Shown here: positions 46,610-54,732 of the stretch, in pieces | How the letters are laid out: each line of letters opens with the position of its first letter | How positions within the stretch are numbered: the first letter of the stretch is position 1 | Source: Putridiphycobacter sp965230195 | GTDB lineage: Bacteria > Bacteroidota > Bacteroidia > Flavobacteriales_D > Crocinitomicaceae | Assembly: GCA_965230195.1 (NCBI GenBank) | Contig: OZ245997.1 | Location: forward strand, 2,542,001 to 2,606,000 | Direction: 5' to 3' | Length of the DNA stretch: 64,000 bases | Made by a program: the position numbers and the translations under genes | The notes under the pieces: generated by a model | Database searches by the model: none | Seen by the model: the letters and a program-made list of their open reading frames with translations, nothing else | What the model was told of the DNA's origin: nothing

Positions 46610-47740
46610 ATGTTTACAAAAAAACTGTTTCAAAAAATGATCAAAGGTCTGCTGGCAATTATTTTGATGGTGACGTTATCGGCCTGTATCAATGTGGAGT
46701 CCAATCAATCAATTTCAGTCGATCAGGAACAATCTGACTATCGCCTTAAAGTTGAGGATGCGAAGGGGTTTACTATTCATTATGGTGATCAGTACACAAC
46801 CATAAAAATTAACTCTTTGTCAGACAAATACCCTTTTTACGACAGTATACTGATTGCTAATCAGGCCGGAATAGCTAATGCTAAATATTTGCCTGGTAGT
46901 CTGAATAAAATAGCTTGTCAATCCAGTACGCATATTGCTTTTTTGGATAAACTAAATAAAATTAACCTCCTTTGTGGTATTAGCGAAATGGATTATATGC
47001 CAAAAGATGCCATCTACGATAAAGTGGCTCAATTAAATGTACAGGAACTAAATAATAATGGTGTTGTTGAAATAGAACGGTTAGTAAAAAGCAATGCGGA
47101 CCTGTTTCTGATGTATCCTTTTGAATGGCAATCAGAAAAATATAAAGCAGTGAATATACCTACATTACTGGTTGCTGAATACCTTGAATCAACACCTATT
47201 GCCAGATTGGAATGGCTCAAATTTTTTGGCTGCCTGTTAAATGAGCCTGAAATGGCTGATTCTGTTTTTGAAAGTATAAAACATAGATACAATGATTTAG
47301 TTGTTCCGGTTGACTCAGCAGCAACGGTGATGTTTAACCTGCCTTTTAAGGAGAATTGGAATATGCCTTCCTACCATTCTTTAACTGCTCAATTGGCTAA
47401 AGATGCTGGATTGAACTATATCGTACCCTCAACCGGTCAGGACAATATTGTACTGTCAAAGGAGATAGCATGGGAAAAAGGGATATCTTGTGAGTATTGG
47501 ATTATTATGGCTGGAAGACCAGAGGGGTTTTCATTTAACGATCTGCTAGAAGAGGCTTCTATCTACAAGGATTTTCGCTCAGTAAAAGAAAAAAAGGTTA
47601 TATTTTGTAATACATCTTACTCAGGCTATTTTACTGAGGGTGTGGTTGAACCTGATGTTATGTTAAAAGATTTGTTGTTTTTAACCGGAAAAATTTCTGA
47701 TCATACACCTAAGTATTTTAAATTTTTAAGTGAGGATTAA
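46610..47740 (+). CDS. Metal-chelate ABC transporter substrate-binding lipoprotein
   Basis: A 376-residue lipoprotein with a signal peptide and lipobox LSAC, giving Cys26 as the lipidated residue. The remainder is a BtuF/FhuD-like periplasmic-binding-protein-2 domain: VIVL-type strands, the ISEMDYMP region, and the N-A-D-L-F-L-M-Y-P-F segment. It should deliver an iron-siderophore, haem or cobalamin-type ligand to the permease encoded next, whose GTG start overlaps the last 11 bases of this gene. The substrate cannot be chosen from sequence. The gene could also share the murF transcript, since only 42 bases separate them. Confidence 0.85.
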   Translation: MFTKKLFQKMIKGLLAIILMVTLSACINVESNQSISVDQEQSDYRLKVEDAKGFTIHYGDQYTTIKINSLSDKYPFYDSILIANQAGIANAKYLPGSLNKIACQSSTHIAFLDKLNKINLLCGISEMDYMPKDAIYDKVAQLNVQELNNNGVVEIERLVKSNADLFLMYPFEWQSEKYKAVNIPTLLVAEYLESTPIARLEWLKFFGCLLNEPEMADSVFESIKHRYNDLVVPVDSAATVMFNLPFKENWNMPSYHSLTAQLAKDAGLNYIVPSTGQDNIVLSKEIAWEKGISCEYWIIMAGRPEGFSFNDLLEEASIYKDFRSVKEKKVIFCNTSYSGYFTEGVVEPDVMLKDLLFLTGKISDHTPKYFKFLSED

Positions 47741-48740
47741 AAAGGACATATTGATTTTGCTCAGTATTGTTGTATTAACAGTACTGTTGTTTATCTTCTG
47801 TTTAACAGTAGGGGAGGTGGAGATTGGAATCAATGAGTTATTCCGGATTTTAAATGGAGAAACAGCTGAAAACAAGGCCTGGAATTATATTGTCAATAAT
47901 CGGTTAAACCGGGCAATAATAGCGGTACTATCAGGAGGAGCATTAGCCATTTCAGGTTTAATTTTACAGGTGTTTTTCAGAAATCCATTGGCAGGCCCAG
48001 GGGTATTGGGAATCAGTTCCGGCGCATCATTGGGGGTGGCAATAGTGGTACTTGGTGGTTATAGTATGACAGGTTTTTCAGGATATGTTACCACGGTTTT
48101 ATCAGGTTTTTCAGGAGCAATGATGATATTGTTATTATTGTTAGTAGTTTCAAAATACATTAAAAATGCCATCACATTATTGGTTTTAGGCTTAATGTTG
48201 AGTTATTTTACTTCGGCTATTCAAAACATATTATACCAGTGGGCCACAGCTGAAACCACACGTGAATTTGTGGTGTGGGGACTGGGATCGTTTGACGGTC
48301 TTGAAAATGTGCAGGTGTCCATATTTTTTGTTTTAATATTAGTTGGGTTTGCAGCCAGTTTATTACTGATTAAACCACTTAACGGGCTTGCGCTTGGTGA
48401 AGATTATGCCAGATCACTTGGTGTTAACATAGGACGTGTAAAATGGGGTATTATATTAATTACAGGTACTTTAACGGCTATTGTAACGGTTTTTTGTGGT
48501 CCAATAGGCTTTCTTGGAATTGCTGTTCCACAGTTAACCAGAATTATTACTCAATCAAGAAATCATCTAATGATTATTCCATTCACATTCGTTTTAGGAA
48601 GTTTTTTAGCTCTGGCCGCCGACTTTAGTATCAAAATATTAGGTAATAATATTCCGTTAAACACTGCCACTGCATTAATTGGTTCTCCGGTTATTATATG
48701 GACAATTTTAAAGATGAACCGGACAGGATTCAGGTCGTAA
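47730..48740 (+). CDS. FecCD-family ABC transporter permease
   Basis: A 336-residue membrane protein with about nine to ten hydrophobic segments and the family strings RNPLAGPGVLGISSGASLG (about 88-106), LNGLALGEDYARSLGVN (about 215-231, the coupling region that contacts the ATPase) and GPIGFLGIAVPQLTR (about 253-267). It forms the channel of a BtuCD/FecCD-type importer for metal chelates. The start is GTG at 47730, overlapping the end of the binding-protein gene, a sign of coupled translation. The usual third component, a FepC/BtuD ATPase, is not adjacent: gyrB follows after 162 bases with its own promoter. The permease must therefore use an ATPase encoded elsewhere. Confidence 0.92.
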   Translation: MRIKKDILILLSIVVLTVLLFIFCLTVGEVEIGINELFRILNGETAENKAWNYIVNNRLNRAIIAVLSGGALAISGLILQVFFRNPLAGPGVLGISSGASLGVAIVVLGGYSMTGFSGYVTTVLSGFSGAMMILLLLLVVSKYIKNAITLLVLGLMLSYFTSAIQNILYQWATAETTREFVVWGLGSFDGLENVQVSIFFVLILVGFAASLLLIKPLNGLALGEDYARSLGVNIGRVKWGIILITGTLTAIVTVFCGPIGFLGIAVPQLTRIITQSRNHLMIIPFTFVLGSFLALAADFSIKILGNNIPLNTATALIGSPVIIWTILKMNRTGFRS

Positions 48741-48824
48741 TATTTCCCTCTTTTTTACCGTAAAATCGCATTAATTAAATGTTAATTTACTGTTGAAAAC
48801 TTCTTGTTTTAAACGGTTATAAAG

Positions 48825-48855
48825 TTGTGATTAGACTATGAATTTTTTATCTTTG
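48825..48855 (+). promoter_or_regulatory. Promoter of gyrB
   Basis: TTG at 48825-48827, 20 bases, then TATCTTTG at 48848-48855 matches the Bacteroidota promoter pattern well. The transcript would have a leader of roughly 40 bases before the ATG at 48903. Confidence 0.55.
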
Positions 48856-48902
48856 TTTGCCCTCGGGCCGGAACGATTTTTTTAGAAAATTTAATTAATT
48901 AT

Positions 48903-50852
48903 ATGAGCGAAGAAAATAAGCAGAATTATTCAGCCGATAGTATTCAGGCACTGGAAGGAATGGAGCACGTAAGAATGCGTCCTTCAATGTACATTGGAGA
49001 TGTCGGTATTCGTGGATTACATCACTTAGTGTATGAAGTTGTGGATAATTCAATTGACGAGGCTTTGGCCGGTCATTGCGACAATATATATGTTGAAATA
49101 TTGGAAGGAAACGGTATTCGTGTAAAGGATGACGGACGTGGAATTCCGGTTGATATTCATAAAAAAGAAGGCGTTTCTGCACTTGAGGTTGTAATGACCA
49201 AAATTGGGGCCGGAGGTAAATTTGACAAAGATTCTTATAAAGTGTCCGGTGGACTTCACGGTGTGGGGGTTTCGGTTGTAAATGCTTTATCGGAAAGTTT
49301 AACTGCCACAGTACACAGAAACGGAAAAATTTATACGCAATCGTATGAAAGAGGTAAAACATTAGCACCAATTAAAGAAATTGGAACTATTGACGGTACC
49401 GGAACAACAGTTGAGTTCCGTCCGGATCCTCAAATTTTTGATTTGATAGAATTTAATTATCATACCCTTGCGAGCAGGATGAGAGAATTATCTTACCTGA
49501 ATAAAGGGATTACAGTAACGCTTGTTGATCACCGTGAAACTGATGAAAACGGTGAGCACATTAAAGAAGTTTTCCATTCGGAAAACGGATTGAGCGAATT
49601 CGTGAGATTTTTGGATGAGAGTCGTGAGCCGCTTATCGGAGAAGTTGTTCATATTGAAGGAGAGAAAAATGGTATTCCTGTTGAGGTAGCCATGATCTAT
49701 AACACTTCTTATGCTGAAAACCTTCATGCTTATGTGAATAATATTAATACTCACGAGGGAGGAACACACTTATCAGGATTCAGAAGAGGATTAACAGGTA
49801 CACTTAAAAAGTATGCTGAAGAGTCCGGTATGCTTGATAAACTAAAGTTTGATATTTCAGGGGATGATTTCAGAGAGGGATTGACAGCTGTGGTATCAGT
49901 AAAAGTGGCTGAACCTCAATTTGAAGGTCAGACTAAAACAAAATTAGGAAACAGAGAGGTAACAGCACCGGTTAGCCAGGCGGTTAGTGAGATGCTTGCC
50001 AATTATCTTGAAGAGCACCCGAAAGATGCTAAAGCAATTGTTGAAAAAGTAATTTTAGCTGCTCAGGCAAGACATGCTGCCAGAAAGGCGCGTGAAATGG
50101 TTCAAAGAAAGAATGTGATGTCAGGGTCCGGATTACCGGGGAAACTGGCTGATTGTTCTTCTAAAGACCCTGCTGAGTGTGAGGTTTACCTGGTTGAGGG
50201 AGATTCAGCGGGAGGAACAGCTAAGCAGGGAAGAGACAGAATGTTCCAGGCTATTATGCCTTTAAGAGGTAAGATCTTAAATGTTGAAAAGGCTATGCAA
50301 CATAAGATCTTTGAAAATGAAGAGATCAAAAATATTTATACTGCTTTAGGTGTTCGGGTTGGAACAGAAGAGGATGACAGAGCTTTAAATACTGAAAAAT
50401 TAAGATACCATAAGATTATCATCATGTGTGATGCCGACGTGGATGGATCTCACATTGAAACATTGATTTTAACCTTCTTTTTCCGCCATATGCGCGAATT
50501 AATTGAGAAAGGGTATGTCTATATTGCAACACCACCATTATATCAGGTTAAAAAGGGTAAAAAATCAGCTTATGCCTGGAATGATGATCAAAGAGATAGA
50601 TTAATCATGGAATTTAAAGGTTCAGGATCTGAATCAAGTGTGGCTGTACAAAGGTATAAAGGTCTTGGTGAGATGAATGCCATTCAGTTATGGGAAACCA
50701 CTATGAATCCTGAAGGCAGAACATTACGTCAGGTACAGATTGAAGATGATATTGAATCTGACAGAACATTCTCTATGCTTATGGGAGATGAGGTTCCGCC
50801 AAGACGGGCCTTTATTGAACAAAATGCTAAATACGCTAATATTGATACTTAA
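48903..50852 (+). CDS. gyrB: DNA gyrase subunit B
   Basis: A 649-residue type IIA topoisomerase subunit. The GHKL ATPase has DNSIDEALAGHC near 48-59, DDGRGIPV, and GGLHGVGVSVVNALS. The transducer domain follows, and the TOPRIM domain has VEGDSAGGTAKQGRDR near residue 430 and the metal triad DADVDGSHI near 510. The C-terminal end contains RYKGLGEMN. With GyrA it introduces negative supercoils using ATP. TOPRIM lacks the long insertion found in proteobacterial GyrB, hence the short length, normal for this phylum. GyrB is preferred to ParE because of the strong overall family pattern, although ParE is similar. A terminator hairpin follows. Confidence 0.95.
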   Translation: MSEENKQNYSADSIQALEGMEHVRMRPSMYIGDVGIRGLHHLVYEVVDNSIDEALAGHCDNIYVEILEGNGIRVKDDGRGIPVDIHKKEGVSALEVVMTKIGAGGKFDKDSYKVSGGLHGVGVSVVNALSESLTATVHRNGKIYTQSYERGKTLAPIKEIGTIDGTGTTVEFRPDPQIFDLIEFNYHTLASRMRELSYLNKGITVTLVDHRETDENGEHIKEVFHSENGLSEFVRFLDESREPLIGEVVHIEGEKNGIPVEVAMIYNTSYAENLHAYVNNINTHEGGTHLSGFRRGLTGTLKKYAEESGMLDKLKFDISGDDFREGLTAVVSVKVAEPQFEGQTKTKLGNREVTAPVSQAVSEMLANYLEEHPKDAKAIVEKVILAAQARHAARKAREMVQRKNVMSGSGLPGKLADCSSKDPAECEVYLVEGDSAGGTAKQGRDRMFQAIMPLRGKILNVEKAMQHKIFENEEIKNIYTALGVRVGTEEDDRALNTEKLRYHKIIIMCDADVDGSHIETLILTFFFRHMRELIEKGYVYIATPPLYQVKKGKKSAYAWNDDQRDRLIMEFKGSGSESSVAVQRYKGLGEMNAIQLWETTMNPEGRTLRQVQIEDDIESDRTFSMLMGDEVPPRRAFIEQNAKYANIDT

Positions 50853-50871
50853 TTAAGTTATTAACGAAAAT

Positions 50872-50908
50872 TAAAAGAGGCTGTCTCAAAAGGATAGCCT
50901 CTTTTTTG
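50872..50908 (+). terminator. Intrinsic terminator after gyrB
   Basis: AAGAGGCTGTC at 50876-50886 pairs with GATAGCCTCTT at 50893-50903 (one G-T pair), followed by T. Its sequence closely resembles the glmM terminator at 25431, so both belong to one repeat type. Confidence 0.75.
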
Positions 50909-50928
50909 TTTCCAACAATTTCAATGCA

Positions 50929-50968
50929 AAAAAATAGGCTACCTCATTTTTGAGACAGCCCTATTTTT
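50929..50968 (-). terminator. Intrinsic terminator of the lectin-type adhesin gene
   Basis: The stem runs from 50933-50946 to 50951-50965, with inner TGAGACAGCC complementing GGCTACCTCA imperfectly. On the minus strand it is followed by seven T, about 40 bases past the stop at 51007. Together with the hairpin at 50872 it forms the two-hairpin unit also seen at 25431-25530. Confidence 0.65.
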
Positions 50969-51006
50969 ATCTATAATCTTTCGTCTATTATCTAAAATCT
51001 AAAAGC

Positions 51007-53352
51007 CTAGTCTTTATACCTGATCAGGTGAACATTACCTTGTCCATCAAACTTGGTTCCGTTGGTTGAGGTTGCATTATAACTATAGAAATAAACACCA
51101 TCTAAACAATCCCTACCGTTTTTGGCATTAGTTCCGTCCCATTTATCATTAATTGAATTAAAATGGTAGACTTCCACACCATATCGGTTGAATACGCCAC
51201 AATCAAACTCTCCAATTCCTCTGGCCGGGAAAAAGAATTCATTATTAGGGGTGGCACCAGGTGTAAATACATTTGGTACTTCAATCCCAGGGAATGGGTG
51301 AACAGTTAGTATTTTACATGTTGTATCTCTACAGTCATTAAAGTTCTTAGCCACAAGGCAAACTTCATAGTTTGTTTCAGTATCACCAACAGCTCTTAAA
51401 ACAGTATCTGTTTTAGTGATGTTATAATCGTATCTAAAAAACCAGTTTCCGTTTTCATTACCAGGTTCGTTATTATACCAGGTTATTCTGGAAGTTGAAT
51501 CAGATAACTCATATGACGGTTTTGAAAAATACAGAGAAGTATTAATGAGTTCAACTTCAAGATCTTCAGTGCCTTCGTATTCGCCAGGTCCATGAAAACC
51601 TTCGGACACTAAGTCAAAATCAGCAATTGGTGTTAATGAATCAACATATACCTGTTCTATATAGGTACATCCGTTGTCATCAGTTAATGTAACCTGCATC
51701 CATCCTGGTTCATTGACAATAAAAGTGGTGGTTGTAGTTTCATCCCCATTTTCAAGATTTTCCCAATGGTAGGTTACATTACCGGTTCCTGATTGATCTA
51801 ATCCTGCAGTAGTTACAGTGACTTCCCCGTTTCCTTTTTGGAAACTTCTGGTCCTACAGTAGGTTAAAGAAGGAATTTCAACTACCCCAACCAAAGGGTT
51901 AGGTTCTATAATAAAGAAAGTAAATTCATTCGAACAACCAATCTCATCCACAATTTCTATAGTGTATTCACCAGCTCCAAGACCGGCATTTTCTCTTTCA
52001 TTTAAGCCATTTGTCCCATTCGGGTTTGGGTCCCATCCATAGTATATTTCTTCATACTCACCCTGATAATTATATACAGTATCGACAAAAGCATTACCGG
52101 TCAGATCTCCGTGACAATCGGGATTGGTTAATGATAAACTTAAATTCAGGGGAGGAGGATCATTCAATACCACTGTCGTTGAATTCTCACAACCATTATT
52201 ATCAAAAACACTTACCGTATATGTTCCTGCCGGAAGCACATTAGCAGTATTCGTTCCCGGATCGTTCTTGATATTTCCATCTGAATCTTTTATTGAAAAA
52301 CTCCAGGTGCCTGCCGTGTTCGAAATGGCGCTAATTGATCCGTTAGACGTACCATAACATTGAGGATGGTTGATATTAGGGGTAATATTTACACTTGATC
52401 CGGCCGAAATAACAAAAGAGGTATCCCAAACACAATTATCTAATGGAGATGAAACACTGATTTGCCATAAACCTGAATATAGATCGGTTTGTGAAACATT
52501 GCCACCGGTGCTTATATTTTGAGTATCATGAGTGTTGCCAGAAGGATCGGTCCAGGTTACTGTTAACTGTCCATTATTTGTATTAAACAGATTGGTTAAA
52601 ATGGCCTGTCCGTTATTTGAATTAACACAAGCTTCTCCGGTAACCGCAAGTGAAAAACCAGTGCTGATCGGAGTACAAAAACTTTGAACATTATTTAATC
52701 CTCCGGTTGATCCTGTGAATCCCCAATAAACCATGGGATCTCCTCCAAAAATAGAATTAATGAGGTCTCCGGTGTATTGCGCTTGTTGAACACCATCAAA
52801 ATAAACTGTAAAGGTAGAAGTTGCAGCATCCCAAACTACGCGTAACACATGCCAGTTACCATCTTCAACGTTTGGAAGAAGAGCCGGTCCTGCTAAGGCA
52901 TTAGCGCCGGTATTGTCAAGATCACCATTCTGGAGTATACCAATATGGTCTTCGGGTGGATCATTATAAGAAAATCCACCAGGCGCTGCACCTGTATTTT
53001 GATAGGTATCTATTTCAACAATAAAGGAAGGTGTTATTCCTAAAATCCCTAATCCACCTCCAAAATTGCCAATATTTGTTCCTGACTGCTGAAGTGTAAA
53101 TGTAATACCATCAGCACCACCATCATTAAAACCTAAAAAAACGTCAAATGAGTAGTCAAATGAATTATTCAGGTCTATTTGGGTAGCGTTCCATACACTA
53201 CCGGACTGGCTGTTCACATCAGAGGTTAATTCGTAACAATTACAGGAAATTTCGCTGGCATTATTATTAAGAATATACTGTGCCGAAACAGTTTGAATTC
53301 CTGTAAATAAAAGAAAAAGAGATGTTAGTCTGAGTATTTTAGATATTTTCAT
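51007..53352 (-). CDS. Lectin-like domain fused to the adhesin C-terminal module, T9SS type B-sorted
   Basis: A 781-residue secreted protein with a signal peptide (about 1-24). Residues about 28-225 form a legume/L-type lectin-like beta-sandwich: YELT near the start, FDYSFDVFLGFNDGGADGI, the GGGLGILG segment with FIVEIDTY, and DGNWHVLRVVWD later. SprB-like repeats follow (about 230-490), then the CRTRSFQKGN module and the CHU_C sorting domain ending HLIRYKD. From NHPQCYGTSNGSIS onward it is homologous to the tandem adhesins at 29864 and 33136, and the last roughly 860 bases remain about 90 percent identical to them. The N-terminal domain is wholly different. It is probably a carbohydrate-binding surface protein; glycan specificity is unknown. 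Confidence 0.85.
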   Translation of the reverse strand: MKISKILRLTSLFLLFTGIQTVSAQYILNNNASEISCNCYELTSDVNSQSGSVWNATQIDLNNSFDYSFDVFLGFNDGGADGITFTLQQSGTNIGNFGGGLGILGITPSFIVEIDTYQNTGAAPGGFSYNDPPEDHIGILQNGDLDNTGANALAGPALLPNVEDGNWHVLRVVWDAATSTFTVYFDGVQQAQYTGDLINSIFGGDPMVYWGFTGSTGGLNNVQSFCTPISTGFSLAVTGEACVNSNNGQAILTNLFNTNNGQLTVTWTDPSGNTHDTQNISTGGNVSQTDLYSGLWQISVSSPLDNCVWDTSFVISAGSSVNITPNINHPQCYGTSNGSISAISNTAGTWSFSIKDSDGNIKNDPGTNTANVLPAGTYTVSVFDNNGCENSTTVVLNDPPPLNLSLSLTNPDCHGDLTGNAFVDTVYNYQGEYEEIYYGWDPNPNGTNGLNERENAGLGAGEYTIEIVDEIGCSNEFTFFIIEPNPLVGVVEIPSLTYCRTRSFQKGNGEVTVTTAGLDQSGTGNVTYHWENLENGDETTTTTFIVNEPGWMQVTLTDDNGCTYIEQVYVDSLTPIADFDLVSEGFHGPGEYEGTEDLEVELINTSLYFSKPSYELSDSTSRITWYNNEPGNENGNWFFRYDYNITKTDTVLRAVGDTETNYEVCLVAKNFNDCRDTTCKILTVHPFPGIEVPNVFTPGATPNNEFFFPARGIGEFDCGVFNRYGVEVYHFNSINDKWDGTNAKNGRDCLDGVYFYSYNATSTNGTKFDGQGNVHLIRYKD

Positions 53353-53514
53353 AATTCCACAAATAATTTACAACTTTAGCGGGATGAAAATGTTTGCATA
53401 GATAACGAAAAAAAGTACTTAAAAGTTGCTGATGCTCCTTTTTTTATCAAAATTCATGAACAAATAAATTAGCCGAGAATAACTCAAAGATATTAGGCTC
53501 TTTTTAATGATTGA

Positions 53515-54732
53515 TTACGATCGTTTTACTAATCCTAAAACAGAGGACGATTCAGTATAAATAAATTGTTCAGTATTAGACTCTGATTTGTTGGTGCGCT
53601 GAATTAATTTTAAGGCATGCTGATAAACTTCTTCCACTTCTATAAGTTTCATACAAGTATTATTGCCCTTACATGGTGGAATTTCAAAATCGTGGACGCA
53701 AGGACTGCAATAAACGGGTTTATAAACAATAACAGAATTATCGAAAAAGCCATATTGCTTTGGAGAGCATGGACCAAATAGTGAGATGGTTGGTGTCTCA
53801 CAAGCATAGGCAATATGCATTGGCCCCGTGTCATTGGTAATCATAAATTGACTGTGACGAATCAATGAAATTAATTCAGGAATGCTCGTTTTTCCTGCAA
53901 CACTAATCACATTTTTATAATTCGATAAATCCGATTGAATAAGATTGGTATAATTGGCTTCTCCTGAGCTTCCGATCAGGTAAATAATCAAATCCGGATT
54001 ATTTTCGGATAATTTTTTGATGAGTCCAACAAAATTTAATTTATCCCAGCGTCTTTCAATTCTCAGATCAGAGGCATTTGGATTAACAATGATGTATTTG
54101 CCATTAGTTTCTAAATCACCCTGAGGAATATTTTTGTAAAGTGGATAAAGTGGCGGTTTTTCAGCTTGATTTCCAAATAATCGTGAAATTTGAAAGTAAA
54201 CTTCTGATATAGGGACATTAGGATTAAAAAACATCATATGAGAATAAATGCCCATACGAAAGGAGTTGGAGCGCAAATAAAAACCAATTCTGTTTTTAGA
54301 AAGTGTAAGTACAGTAAATACCGGACTGAAATTAGAATATATCTCCAGGTCAATATAAATTTCAGGTGCTTTTCTGATCAAAAAAAACAATGCTCTAATT
54401 GTCGAAAAAAACAGATTAAAAAAGCCTTTGTCGTTTATTGTTACAATTGTATCGATATCACTGATTTGTTCAAGTAATACCTTGTTCTGTTGTGTCGAAA
54501 CAAATATTATTTCGCTGTTAGGATACCTTTTTTTGAGGGCCGTGATCATGGGAGTAGACTGTATGATACTTCCCATTCCCTTGAACTTACAGATTGCGAT
54601 TCGCGAAAATTCCCGTTCCAGGTTGTGATTAATGAAAAGAACTTTACCCACTAAACGAACAAAAAAGTTGAGTACCCAGCCGATTGGTCGGAAAATATGT
54701 CTGTCAATTAATATCTGGTGTTTAGTCTTCAA
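53515..54732 (-). CDS. GT9 (heptosyltransferase-like) glycosyltransferase
   Basis: A 405-residue protein of the ADP-heptose:LPS heptosyltransferase family. The first Rossmann strand is RIAICKFKGMGSIIQSTP (about 46-63), and the second domain carries the nucleotide-sugar-binding motif NDTGPMHIAYA near residue 295-308 followed by LFGPCSPKQYG. Cys residues in YCSPCVHDFEIPPCKG (about 340-355) are unusual but seen in relatives. It likely adds a sugar to lipid A core or another surface glycan on the cytoplasmic face. Translation starts at TTG (54732), because an in-frame TAA lies two codons upstream and the next Met is inside the conserved first strand. The start overlaps the end of the upstream membrane-protein gene by 11 bases, so the two are coupled. 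Confidence 0.85.
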   Translation of the reverse strand: MKTKHQILIDRHIFRPIGWVLNFFVRLVGKVLFINHNLEREFSRIAICKFKGMGSIIQSTPMITALKKRYPNSEIIFVSTQQNKVLLEQISDIDTIVTINDKGFFNLFFSTIRALFFLIRKAPEIYIDLEIYSNFSPVFTVLTLSKNRIGFYLRSNSFRMGIYSHMMFFNPNVPISEVYFQISRLFGNQAEKPPLYPLYKNIPQGDLETNGKYIIVNPNASDLRIERRWDKLNFVGLIKKLSENNPDLIIYLIGSSGEANYTNLIQSDLSNYKNVISVAGKTSIPELISLIRHSQFMITNDTGPMHIAYACETPTISLFGPCSPKQYGFFDNSVIVYKPVYCSPCVHDFEIPPCKGNNTCMKLIEVEEVYQHALKLIQRTNKSESNTEQFIYTESSSVLGLVKRS

